Shown here in pieces: positions 7,712-14,788 of a stretch of DNA of 19,180 nucleotides. Below the pieces are notes generated by a model that ran no database searches, was not told the DNA's origin, and was given only the letters and a program-made list of their open reading frames with translations. Origin of the DNA: JBBSGC01 sp038254525 (GTDB lineage: Bacteria > Actinomycetota > Actinomycetes > Propionibacteriales > Nocardioidaceae); assembly GCA_038254525.1 (NCBI GenBank), contig JBBSGC010000025.1, positions 1-19,180 of the forward strand, in the 5' to 3' direction. The translations under genes were made by a program, and so were the position numbers. Numbering within the stretch: position 1 is the first letter of the stretch; the number at the start of each line of letters is the position of its first letter.

Positions 7712-7908
7712 CCCGCAGCCAGGCAGCCGGCACGGCTACCAAGCACCTCAGACAGGTACCCTGGTCCTCGGCGTCGGGCTGCGGTAGCCCCGGGTCCCAC
7801 AATGAGCCGCTCCGAGCGGCGACGCGCCGTGAGGCGCTCCCAGCCCGACGCCACATCCACGCCGGGCCGCTGCTGGCAACAGCCATTGCGGACCAAGGCA
7901 CGTAGCGG
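7712..7908. other. convergent intergenic region with strong inverted repeats
   Basis: This 197-base gap separates the stop codons of two convergent genes and has no supported protein-coding frame. Its centre carries the structured element described at 7770-7852. Left of it is a near-palindromic CAGGTACCCTGG. The right part, 7853-7908, shows nothing I can name. No tRNA-like sequence or SRP RNA signature is present. Confidence 0.6.
7770..7852 (+). repeat. 12-bp inverted repeat enclosing two hairpins: bidirectional terminator or structured RNA
   Basis: GGCGTCGGGCTG at 7770-7781 pairs perfectly with CAGCCCGACGCC at 7841-7852. Inside are GCCGCT-CCG-AGCGGC (7806-7820) and GCGCC-GTGA-GGCGC (7824-7837). 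Read as + strand RNA, the second has a GUGA loop, which belongs to the GNRA class. The left arm can also fold on its own as GGGCT-GCGGT-AGCCC (7776-7790), in competition with the outer stem. The element sits between convergent genes, so a two-way terminator is the plain explanation. There is no U-tract on either side. It does not match a riboswitch or small RNA family that I can recall. Confidence 0.6.
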
Positions 7909-9174
7909 TTACTGCTGTTGGTACGGCGGTGGCTCTGGGGGCGACGAGCCGTACGGCGGTGGAGCACCGGTGACGGTCGGTGGGGCTGTGGTCCCAGGAC
8001 CGGTGGCCGGCGGGGAGTTGTAGCCGCCTGGGCCGGACTGCGGATAGGTCTGGTCCGGGTAGCCCGACCCGGAGTAGCCGGGAGCGTTCCCGAAGGGCGC
8101 TCCCCCTGGACTCGTGCGGGACCTGCCGGTCAGTCCCCCGGCGAGCGACGCGGCGATGCCGAGAGCCCCGATCACCAGCAGCGCGCCTCCCCAGCGCAGC
8201 GGGTGGTCGTGGAACGCGATGGTCCCTAACAGGCCGAACAGCGCCGCGCCGAGGACCGCCAGGACCGCGAAGCCGACGAAGCGCGAGTACACGAAGGCGG
8301 CCCCGAGCGCAGCCGCGACGACAAGACCGATGATCGCGGCGATCTTCAGGTCGGACGTCGCCAGCGGCGACCGGCTACCGCCTTGCAAGCCACTGGAAAC
8401 GGCGCTGCTGAGCGCGAAGACCAGGCTCAGCGTGAAGGTGAAGGCCATCGACACCAAGGCGATGACTCCACCCAGCATGCCGGTGACGTTTCGACATCCG
8501 AACGGCCAGCCAACGGCGAGCACTGCGGCTCCCAGCACCACCCCGCCGATGCCGATCTTCAGTGCTGTGTGCTCACCCGACCCGTCGCCGACGAGGTCGG
8601 AGACCAGACTGACGAACAGAACGACTGCGCCGAAGGCGGCCGCCGTAGTGACCACCGGCGCCCGCAGGAGGTAGTAACCTGCGACGCCTCCGGCAAGCAT
8701 CAGGAGCCCGGCGAGGTAGTCGATCCCGCTGGTGTCACCCCACATCGCGAGGATCGAGCTTCCGGTGCCGATGATGCCGAGGGTCAGCAGCACTGCAGCG
8801 AGCCATCGACTGGCCGACCCCTTGGGCAGCAGGACCTCGGCGACCGCGGCGCCACCGAGCAGCACCGCCACCGCGACGAGCATCACGACGAAGGTCTTCC
8901 ACTCGAACCCACGGCTGGACGCGAGCGATGCGGCGACGAGCAGACCTGCCACGGCCAGCGCACCGCCGATCACGGCAACAGCCGCGATCGCACGATCACG
9001 AAGCGACCACTGGCCGAGCAGCCCGGCCGGCGTCCCCGACGTGCTGACCGGACGTACGGCGGAGTAGACCCTCCCCGCTTGTTCGGGGGTCAACGTCCCG
9101 TCGCGCACCAGGGGGTCCAAGGCGGTGAACATGGGGTCGGCTCCGGCGGGTTCCTGGCGCAGCGCACTCGACAT
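7909..9174 (-). CDS. multi-pass membrane protein with proline/glycine/tyrosine-rich C-terminal tail
   Basis: A protein of 421 residues. The N-terminal 60 residues are soluble and include LDPLVRDGTLTPEQAGRVYSAV, a short helical motif of the kind found ahead of DUF2157-like membrane domains. About ten to twelve hydrophobic segments follow (for example AIAAVAVIGGALAVAGLLVA and LLMLAGGVAGYYLL). The last 65 or so residues are a low-complexity tail rich in Pro, Gly, Tyr, Ser and Gln that ends PPPYQQQ, with PPPYG just before. The ATG at 9174 is preceded by TACGGT with 6 bases between, so it is probably leaderless; the frame is open upstream but lacks that signal. It is divergent from the aldehyde dehydrogenase gene. 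The function is unknown, and the DUF2157 resemblance is tentative. Confidence 0.82.
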   Translation of the reverse strand: MSSALRQEPAGADPMFTALDPLVRDGTLTPEQAGRVYSAVRPVSTSGTPAGLLGQWSLRDRAIAAVAVIGGALAVAGLLVAASLASSRGFEWKTFVVMLVAVAVLLGGAAVAEVLLPKGSASRWLAAVLLTLGIIGTGSSILAMWGDTSGIDYLAGLLMLAGGVAGYYLLRAPVVTTAAAFGAVVLFVSLVSDLVGDGSGEHTALKIGIGGVVLGAAVLAVGWPFGCRNVTGMLGGVIALVSMAFTFTLSLVFALSSAVSSGLQGGSRSPLATSDLKIAAIIGLVVAAALGAAFVYSRFVGFAVLAVLGAALFGLLGTIAFHDHPLRWGGALLVIGALGIAASLAGGLTGRSRTSPGGAPFGNAPGYSGSGYPDQTYPQSGPGGYNSPPATGPGTTAPPTVTGAPPPYGSSPPEPPPYQQQ

Positions 9175-9180
9175 GGGTGC

Positions 9181-9186
9181 ACCGTA
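9181..9186 (-). promoter_or_regulatory. -10 element of a leaderless promoter for the membrane protein gene
   Basis: On the minus strand this reads TACGGT, fitting TANNNT, followed by GCACCC and then the ATG at 9174. The 6-base spacing puts the transcription start at the start codon. No Shine-Dalgarno sequence is present. Confidence 0.55.
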
Positions 9187-9259
9187 GCGGCTGGAGCGGG
9201 TCGTCGGGGAGACCCTCGCCTGCGCCGCTCCACCCGGGTCGAGGGGTGCGAGCCCGGCG

Positions 9260-9265
9260 TACTGT
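9260..9265 (+). promoter_or_regulatory. possible -10 element for the aldehyde dehydrogenase gene
   Basis: TACTGT fits TANNNT and would give a leader of about 40 bases carrying the ribosome binding site AGGAG at 9301-9305. The -35 region is not convincing, so this is a weak prediction. Confidence 0.35.
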
Positions 9266-9311
9266 CGGACCGCGCAGCAGCGACAAACAGGCGACACCTG
9301 AGGAGTACGGG

Positions 9312-10781
9312 ATGCCGAAGTTGCAGGACCGTGAGGCGTCGGTGGTGGCGTCGGTCACCGGCAGGCTGTTCATCGGCGGCGGGTGGCGGCAGGCGCAGAG
9401 CGGCCGGACCCTGGACGTCGAAGACCCGTCGACCGAGCAGACGATCGCGCAGGTCGCCGACGCGAGCCCCGCCGACGGCTTGGCCGCCCTTGACGCGGCC
9501 GTGGCCGCCGCGCACTCGTGGGCCGCGACCCCGCCCCGCGACCGGGGTGAGATCCTGCGCCGAGCCTTCGAGCTGATCACGGCTCGGGCCGATGACCTGG
9601 CTCTGCTGATGACCCTGGAGATGGGCAAGCCGGTCAAGGAGTCCCTGGCTGAGATCGCCTACGGCGCTGAGTTCTTCCGCTGGTTCAGCGAGGAGGCCGT
9701 GCGGATCGCCGGCCGCTGGTCGGTGGCGCCCAACGGCGCCTCCCGTCTGCTCACCATGAAGCAGCCGGTGGGCCCGTGCCTGATGATCACGCCGTGGAAC
9801 TTCCCCTTGGCGATGGGCACCCGCAAGATCGGCCCGGCAATCGCCGCGGGCTGCACGATGGTGGTCAAGCCCGCGGCGCTCACGCCGCTCACGATGCTGG
9901 CACTGGCCGACATCCTGGCCGAGGCCGGGCTGCCCGAGGGGGTCCTCAACGTCGTGACCACGTCGGCCTCCGGTGCCGTCATGGAGCCGTTGATCCGCGA
10001 CCCGCGCCTGCGCAAGCTCACCTTCACCGGCTCCACCGAGGTGGGCCGTCGGCTCGTGGAACAGTCCGCGCAGGGCCTGTTGCGGATGTCGATGGAGCTC
10101 GGCGGGAACGCACCGTTCCTCGTGTTCGGCGACGCCGACGTGGACCGGGCGGTCGACGGCGCGCTGCTGGCGAAGATGCGCAACACCGGTGAGGCGTGCA
10201 CCGCGGCGAACCGGTTCCTCGTGCACGAGTCCGTCGCCGACGAGTTCAGCGCCAAGCTCGCCGAACGGATGCAACGGCTGCAGGTCGGTCGGGGCACCGA
10301 CGACGGCGTCGACGTCGGTCCGCTGGTCGAGCGCAAACAGCGGGACAAGGTGGCCGAGCTGGTCGACGACGCGACCGACGCCGGCGCCGAAGTGGTCGTG
10401 GGAGGCTCCGCCCCGGATGGCCCAGGCTGGTTCTACCTCCCGACGGTGCTGGCCGGGGTCCCCCAGACGGCTCGGATGTTCCGCGAGGAGATCTTCGGTC
10501 CGGTGGCGCCGGTGTTCACCTTCGGTGACGACGACGAGGCGATCGAGATGGCCAACGACACGGAGTTCGGTCTGGTTGCCTACGCGTTCACCACCGACCT
10601 CGCTCGGGCGGTCAGCGTCGCCGAACGTCTCGAGACCGGCATGGTCGGGCTCAACCAGGGTGTGGTGTCCAACCCCGCGGCGCCGTTCGGTGGCGTCAAG
10701 GCATCCGGCTTCGGCCGCGAAGGCGGCACCGAGGGGATCGAGGAGTACCTGGAGACCAAGTACGTCGGCCTCGCCCTCTGA
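9312..10781 (+). CDS. gabD: NAD(P)-dependent aldehyde dehydrogenase, probably succinate-semialdehyde dehydrogenase
   Basis: A protein of 489 residues, the normal length for the family. The catalytic set is complete: Asn163 in PWNFPLA, Lys186 in VVKPA for cofactor binding, the FTGSTEVGRRL nucleotide-binding segment, general base Glu262 in MELGGNAPF, and nucleophile Cys296 in NTGEACTAANRF. The C-terminal EIFGPVAPVF and PFGGVKASGFGREGG segments are also typical. The sequence looks closest to GabD-type enzymes, which oxidise succinate semialdehyde to succinate in GABA degradation or a TCA bypass, but substrate cannot be read from sequence alone. The ATG has AGGAG 6 bases upstream. No GABA transaminase is next to it. 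Confidence 0.88.
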   Translation: MPKLQDREASVVASVTGRLFIGGGWRQAQSGRTLDVEDPSTEQTIAQVADASPADGLAALDAAVAAAHSWAATPPRDRGEILRRAFELITARADDLALLMTLEMGKPVKESLAEIAYGAEFFRWFSEEAVRIAGRWSVAPNGASRLLTMKQPVGPCLMITPWNFPLAMGTRKIGPAIAAGCTMVVKPAALTPLTMLALADILAEAGLPEGVLNVVTTSASGAVMEPLIRDPRLRKLTFTGSTEVGRRLVEQSAQGLLRMSMELGGNAPFLVFGDADVDRAVDGALLAKMRNTGEACTAANRFLVHESVADEFSAKLAERMQRLQVGRGTDDGVDVGPLVERKQRDKVAELVDDATDAGAEVVVGGSAPDGPGWFYLPTVLAGVPQTARMFREEIFGPVAPVFTFGDDDEAIEMANDTEFGLVAYAFTTDLARAVSVAERLETGMVGLNQGVVSNPAAPFGGVKASGFGREGGTEGIEEYLETKYVGLAL

Positions 10782-10797
10782 GCCGGCCGGCGCCGGC
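10782..10797 (+). terminator. possible hairpin between gabD and recQ
   Basis: GCCGGC-CGGC-GCCGGC forms a 6-bp all-G/C stem with a 4-base loop directly after the gabD stop. It has no U-tract. It could end gabD transcripts, and it lies just before the recQ promoter. Confidence 0.35.
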
Positions 10798-10800
10798 AAG

Positions 10801-10806
10801 TACGTT
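10801..10806 (+). promoter_or_regulatory. -10 element of a leaderless promoter for the RecQ-family gene
   Basis: TACGTT fits TANNNT and is followed by 6 bases and then GTG at 10813. There is no ribosome binding site before this GTG or before the alternative ATG at 10822, so the GTG with leaderless spacing is the preferred start. Confidence 0.5.
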
Positions 10807-10812
10807 CAGCGC

Positions 10813-12975
10813 GTGAGCTCAATGCCCCCGCGTCCCGCATCGCCGCCCGGAGCGCCGCCTTCGGTGGAGCGCGCGGAGGCGGAGGCGCTGCTGCGCGCGC
10901 TCGTCGGATCGCCAGCCGCGACGTTGCGCGAGGACCAGTGGCGTGCGATCGAGGCGCTCGTCGTGGCACATCGGCGGGTCCTCGTCGTGCAGCGCACCGG
11001 GTGGGGCAAGTCGGCGGTCTACTTCGTGGCGACCGCTCTGTTGCGGGCTCGCGGCGCCGGACCGAGCGTCATCGTGTCACCGTTGCTGGCCCTGATGCGC
11101 AACCAGATCGCCGCCGCGCAGCGGGCCGGCATTAGTGCGGTGACCATCAACTCGACCAACCCGGAGGCCTGGCAGCAGACCTATGCAGCGATCAGCGCGG
11201 GCGAGGTGGATCTGTTGCTGGTCAGCCCGGAACGTCTCAACAACCCGGAGTTCCGCGACACTGTGCTGCCGGATCTCGCCGCGGCCGCCGGGCTGCTCGT
11301 CGTCGACGAGGCGCACTGCATCTCTGACTGGGGTCACGACTTCCGCCCCGACTACCGCCGGATCCGAGACCTGCTCGGCGGCCTTCCGCCCGGAATCCCG
11401 GTGCTGGCGACGACCGCGACGGCCAACGCCCGGGTGACCGCCGACGTCGCCGAACAGCTGTCGGTGCGAGGTGAGCGCGGTCTCGACGACGTCCTGGTGC
11501 TCCGCGGGTCGCTCGACCGCGAGTCGCTGCGCCTGGGTGTCGTCCGGCTGCCCGGCTTCGCCGACCGCCTGGCCTGGTTGGCAGACCACCTCGGTGAGCT
11601 GCCCGGCTCGGGCATCATCTACTGCCTCACGGTCGCGGCGACCCAGGACGTCGCGGACTTCCTGCGCGAGCGTGGGTTCAAGGTCCGGGCGTACTCCGGC
11701 TCCACCGAGCCGCAGGAGCGGCTCGCGGCCGAAGCCGAGCTGTTGGACAACTCGGTGAAGGCGCTGGTCGCCACCTCGGCGCTGGGCATGGGCTTCGACA
11801 AGCCCGATCTCGGGTTCGTCGTGCATCTCGGAGCGCCGCCGAGCCCGATCGCCTACTACCAGCAGGTCGGCCGTGCCGGCCGCGGCATCGCCGAGGCGAC
11901 TGTCGTCCTACTGCCGGGACACGAGGACGCTGAGGTGTGGCGCTACTTCGGCTCGCTGAGCTTCCCGCCGGAGAGCGACGTGCGCGACGCCCTGGCCGTC
12001 CTGGGAGGGCAGCCGGGACCGCTGTCGACGGCCGCGCTGGAGAGCCATCTGCCGCTTCGGCGCGCGCGACTGGAGGCGATGCTCAAGGTGCTCGACGTCG
12101 ACGGCGCCGTGCGCCGGGTCCGTGGCGGATGGACGTCGACCGGCGCGCCGTGGAGCTACGACACGCAGCGCTATGCACGGGTCGCCCAGGCCCGGGCCGA
12201 GGAACAGCAGGCGATGCTCGACTACGAGAACACGTCAGACTGTCGGTTGGCCTTCCTGCGCCAACAGCTCGACGACCCGGCGCCGGGGCGCTGCGGGCGC
12301 TGCGACAACTGTGCCGGCCAGCCGCTGGCAACCACCACCACCGAGGCAGCCCGCTCAGCCGCCACGCAGCGGCTGGAGCGTCCCGGCGTGCCGTTGGAGC
12401 CACGGCGGATGTGGCCGGCGGCGATGCCGACGTTGGGCGTCGACCTGCGCGGCAAGATCCCGACGGCTGAGCAGGCGGCGAGCGGGCGCGCCGTCGGAAG
12501 GTCCACCGACCTCGGTTGGGGAGAGTCGCTGCGACTTCTCTTCGACCCCGGAACCGCTGACGGCGAGGTGCCGGTGCCGCTGCGGCACGCATGCCTCGCG
12601 GTGTGGCAGTCGTGGGCCGTAGAGCTCGACGGCGCCGCACCCGAGGGCGTCGTCTGGGTCGAGTCCCGGAGCAGACCGCGTCTGGTCCACCACCTCGCCG
12701 GTGGACTCGCGACGATCACCGGCCTGCCGGTGCTCACCTCGTTCGAGGTGATCGGATCGGCGCGTCCGGGTGCTGGTGCGGTCAACTCCGCGCAGCGGCT
12801 CGCGCGGGTGGTGGACCGTTACACGCTGCGCGACCCGAGCGTGGTCGCCGGCCGGCGGGTCCTGCTCGTCGACGACCGCAGCGTCACCGGCTGGACGTTG
12901 ACCGTTGCCGCCCGGGCGCTGCGGTGCGCCGGCGCCCGGTCGGTGGTGCCGATGGTGCTCGCGACCGACGGCTGA
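10813..12975 (+). CDS. RecQ-family DNA helicase fused to a phosphoribosyltransferase-like domain
   Basis: A protein of 720 residues with a full RecQ motor: Q-motif LREDQWRAI (38-46), Walker A TGWGKS (62-67), DEAH with VVDEAHCISDWGHDFRPDYR (from 163), ATTATAN (motif III) and QVGRAGRG (motif VI, 351-358). A zinc subdomain follows, with Cys477, Cys494, Cys497 and Cys500 in GRCGRCDNC. Beyond it there is no normal RQC winged helix or HRDC domain. Instead residues from about 595 to 720 look like a type I phosphoribosyltransferase, including VVWVESRSRPRLVHHLA and the PRPP-loop-like RRVLLVDDRSVTGWTLTVAA (691-710), with the Asp-Asp and Thr-Gly that normally bind PRPP. The motor should unwind 3'-tailed DNA in repair. 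What the second domain does is unknown. I recall similar long RecQ proteins in other actinobacteria. Confidence 0.9.
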   Translation: MSSMPPRPASPPGAPPSVERAEAEALLRALVGSPAATLREDQWRAIEALVVAHRRVLVVQRTGWGKSAVYFVATALLRARGAGPSVIVSPLLALMRNQIAAAQRAGISAVTINSTNPEAWQQTYAAISAGEVDLLLVSPERLNNPEFRDTVLPDLAAAAGLLVVDEAHCISDWGHDFRPDYRRIRDLLGGLPPGIPVLATTATANARVTADVAEQLSVRGERGLDDVLVLRGSLDRESLRLGVVRLPGFADRLAWLADHLGELPGSGIIYCLTVAATQDVADFLRERGFKVRAYSGSTEPQERLAAEAELLDNSVKALVATSALGMGFDKPDLGFVVHLGAPPSPIAYYQQVGRAGRGIAEATVVLLPGHEDAEVWRYFGSLSFPPESDVRDALAVLGGQPGPLSTAALESHLPLRRARLEAMLKVLDVDGAVRRVRGGWTSTGAPWSYDTQRYARVAQARAEEQQAMLDYENTSDCRLAFLRQQLDDPAPGRCGRCDNCAGQPLATTTTEAARSAATQRLERPGVPLEPRRMWPAAMPTLGVDLRGKIPTAEQAASGRAVGRSTDLGWGESLRLLFDPGTADGEVPVPLRHACLAVWQSWAVELDGAAPEGVVWVESRSRPRLVHHLAGGLATITGLPVLTSFEVIGSARPGAGAVNSAQRLARVVDRYTLRDPSVVAGRRVLLVDDRSVTGWTLTVAARALRCAGARSVVPMVLATDG

Positions 12976-13002
12976 GTCTTCGGTGCGCCCGGGCACGGGA
13001 GG

Positions 13003-13947
13003 TCAGCTGGCTGCGCGTGCGGCCAGCCGCGCCTTGAGGGTGTCGCGCTTCTCCTCGAAACGCGTGGCCGACTTCTCCAAGCCGGCCATGAAGTCGTCGA
13101 GCTCGGCGCGAGCCTGCTCGCCCTGGGGACCGAGCCCCTCGATGTCGAACACCTTCCAGTAGCGCAGCACGGGCAGCACGACGTCGTCGCGATGCTGGCG
13201 CAGGTCGTAGACGCCGGCGATCGCCATCTCCACTGCCTTGCGTTGGAAACCGACGATGTCGGCTCCCGGCATCTCGAATCCGGTGACGACGTCGGTGATC
13301 GCCCGCATCGCCTGGTCGGGCGCCAGCTGCAGCGCGCCCTGCAACAGGTTGCGATAGAAGACCATGTGCAGGTTCTCATCGGCGGCGATCCGCGCCAGGA
13401 GCTGGTCGGCCACCGGATCGTCGGTGATGCGACCTGTGTTGCGGTGCGAGATCCGGGTAGCCAGCTCCTGGAACGACACGTACGCAAGTGAACGCAGCAG
13501 GTCCGCCGAGTGCGCGGAGACGTAGCCGGCCGACATGTGCCGCATCCGCAGCTGCTCGAGCTCGGTCGGGTCGACGGCCCGGGTGACCGTCAGGTAGTCA
13601 CGGATCGCTATCCCGTGCCGGCCCTCCTCGGCGGTCCAGCGGTGGACCCATTCCCCCCAGGCCGCGTCGCGCCCGAACAGTGAGGCGATCTCGTGGTGGT
13701 AGCTCGGCAGGTTGTCCTCGGTGAGCAGGTTGACCACCAGCGACGAGCGGGCCACGTCGGACAACGCGCTGTCCTCGACCGCCCACGGCTCGCCGCCGAG
13801 GACGCCGTCGTAGGTCCGCCCCTCGCTCCACGGGACGTACTCGTGGGGAAACCAGTCCTTGGACACACTGAGATGGCGTTCGAGGTTCTCCTCAACGACC
13901 TGCTCCAGCTCCAGCAGCAGCTGGGTCTGGGTCATCTGCGTGGTCAT
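13003..13947 (-). CDS. acyl-ACP desaturase (ferritin-like diiron, DesA type)
   Basis: A protein of 314 residues of the soluble stearoyl-ACP desaturase family. The diiron ligands are visible: Glu77 in LLTEDNLPSYH, Glu108 and His111 in TAEEGRHG, Glu161 in SFQELATR, and Glu191 and His194 in ADENLHMVFY. It would insert a cis double bond into an acyl chain on acyl carrier protein, using O2 and reduced ferredoxin. The ATG has a strong AGGAGGA ribosome binding site 6-12 bases upstream. A long inverted repeat lies just upstream of that site and probably controls the gene. It is convergent with recQ (27 bases apart) and lies downstream of the hyp operon in the same direction, but the intervening 121 bases with an operator suggest its own promoter. 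The double-bond position cannot be deduced. Confidence 0.93.
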   Translation of the reverse strand: MTTQMTQTQLLLELEQVVEENLERHLSVSKDWFPHEYVPWSEGRTYDGVLGGEPWAVEDSALSDVARSSLVVNLLTEDNLPSYHHEIASLFGRDAAWGEWVHRWTAEEGRHGIAIRDYLTVTRAVDPTELEQLRMRHMSAGYVSAHSADLLRSLAYVSFQELATRISHRNTGRITDDPVADQLLARIAADENLHMVFYRNLLQGALQLAPDQAMRAITDVVTGFEMPGADIVGFQRKAVEMAIAGVYDLRQHRDDVVLPVLRYWKVFDIEGLGPQGEQARAELDDFMAGLEKSATRFEEKRDTLKARLAARAAS

Positions 13948-13963
13948 GCGCGCTCCTCCTTCT

Positions 13964-13985
13964 CAACCTACGGTTCCGTAGGTTG
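13964..13985. promoter_or_regulatory. 22-bp palindromic operator upstream of the desaturase gene
   Basis: Two perfect 10-base arms, CAACCTACGG and CCGTAGGTTG, are separated by 2 bases. The site ends 3 bases before the ribosome binding site region of the desaturase. On the minus strand it contains TAGGTT, a possible -10, so a bound dimer would block the promoter. The length and symmetry are typical of TetR-family operators, which often control fatty-acid desaturase and degradation genes in actinobacteria. No regulator gene is in the window, so the protein is unknown. Confidence 0.75.
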
Positions 13986-14068
13986 CCTCTCGTGCAGCCT
14001 AGGCGGCTACTCGGCAGTACGCAGCATTGCCGTCACCTTGCCGGCTGCAGCCGCGGGCAGCGGGAGCC

Positions 14069-14788
14069 TCAGGAACTGAGCCGGCCGAGCGAGAGCTGCA
14101 CGTCGCTCCACTGCCGCAGCGCCTCGACCTGAGCGGGCTGGAGGGTGTCGCAGACCCAGTCCCAGTGCAGTGACACCGTGTCCCCGACGTCGAGCTGATG
14201 GACCAACGAACTGCCACCAGCCGACCACCGCACGGTCTCCTCGCGAGGAGCACCCAGCCGCAGGTCCTCATCGACCAGGACCAACGGCTGGGACCGCACG
14301 GTGGCCCGCTCATCGTCGACGCCGGTCACGGTCCCCCACCGGATCCGGCACTGCTCGAGGATCGACAGCGCCACGGCGTCCTTGCCCTGCCCCAACATGG
14401 CGACCCACGGGTACACCGAGAAGACGTGGAAACTGTGGTGCGGCACCGCGCCGCCGGCGGTGCCGAGCCGGCTCGTGACCTGCCCCGCAAAGCGGTCCCG
14501 GAGCTCTGCCGCGCAGGCCGCCGGGTCGACGAGCTCGAGCAGCTCGTTGCCGATCCAGTACGCCTCGACCACTCGGGCGTCCAACGGATCTGCGATGCCT
14601 GCGGCGGCGGCGATGATCTCCAGATACGGCCACGCACCGTCGAACAACCGGGCCCGCCGGGCGATCTCGGCATCGGCCTCGCTTCCGTCCCCGCCGTGCT
14701 CGAGCAGCACCTGGGCGCCGTCGGGACCGCAGTAGCCCAGCTCGTTGGGCGGGAAGGCGTAGCGGGCGAAGAGGGCAGCTCCCGACAT
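14069..14788 (-). CDS. DUF6390 family protein, hydrogenase-cluster accessory
   Basis: A protein of 239 residues with N-terminal LFARYAFPPNELGYCGP (6-22), a middle segment EAYWIGNELLELV (75-87), and PHHSFHVFSVYPW (116-128), a histidine-rich stretch that stands out as a possible metal or active site. The C-terminal half is beta-rich, with VRSQPLVLVDEDL and DVGDTVSLHWDWVCDTL. There is no signal peptide or membrane segment. The family matches what I recall of DUF6390, proteins of unknown function found with [NiFe]-hydrogenase maturation genes. The ATG follows the hypE TGA directly (TGAATG), so translation is coupled. The context points to a late step in hydrogenase maturation or regulation, but nothing in the sequence says which. 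Confidence 0.8.
   Translation of the reverse strand: MSGAALFARYAFPPNELGYCGPDGAQVLLEHGGDGSEADAEIARRARLFDGAWPYLEIIAAAAGIADPLDARVVEAYWIGNELLELVDPAACAAELRDRFAGQVTSRLGTAGGAVPHHSFHVFSVYPWVAMLGQGKDAVALSILEQCRIRWGTVTGVDDERATVRSQPLVLVDEDLRLGAPREETVRWSAGGSSLVHQLDVGDTVSLHWDWVCDTLQPAQVEALRQWSDVQLSLGRLSS

Noticed and set aside
7770..7852. Small signal recognition particle RNA
   Set aside because: The hairpin size is near that of a small SRP RNA, but the conserved GGAAGG-type tetraloop region and flanking AGCA motif are absent.
9090..10799. A 569-codon open frame on the minus strand opposite gabD
   Set aside because: Its translation is rich in Arg, His, Gly and Asp with no recognisable motif, and it mirrors a well-supported aldehyde dehydrogenase; long antisense frames are expected at this G+C content.
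12983..12996. Terminator hairpin between recQ and the desaturase gene
   Set aside because: Only a 4-bp stem (GTGC with GCAC) and no U-tract; too weak to annotate.
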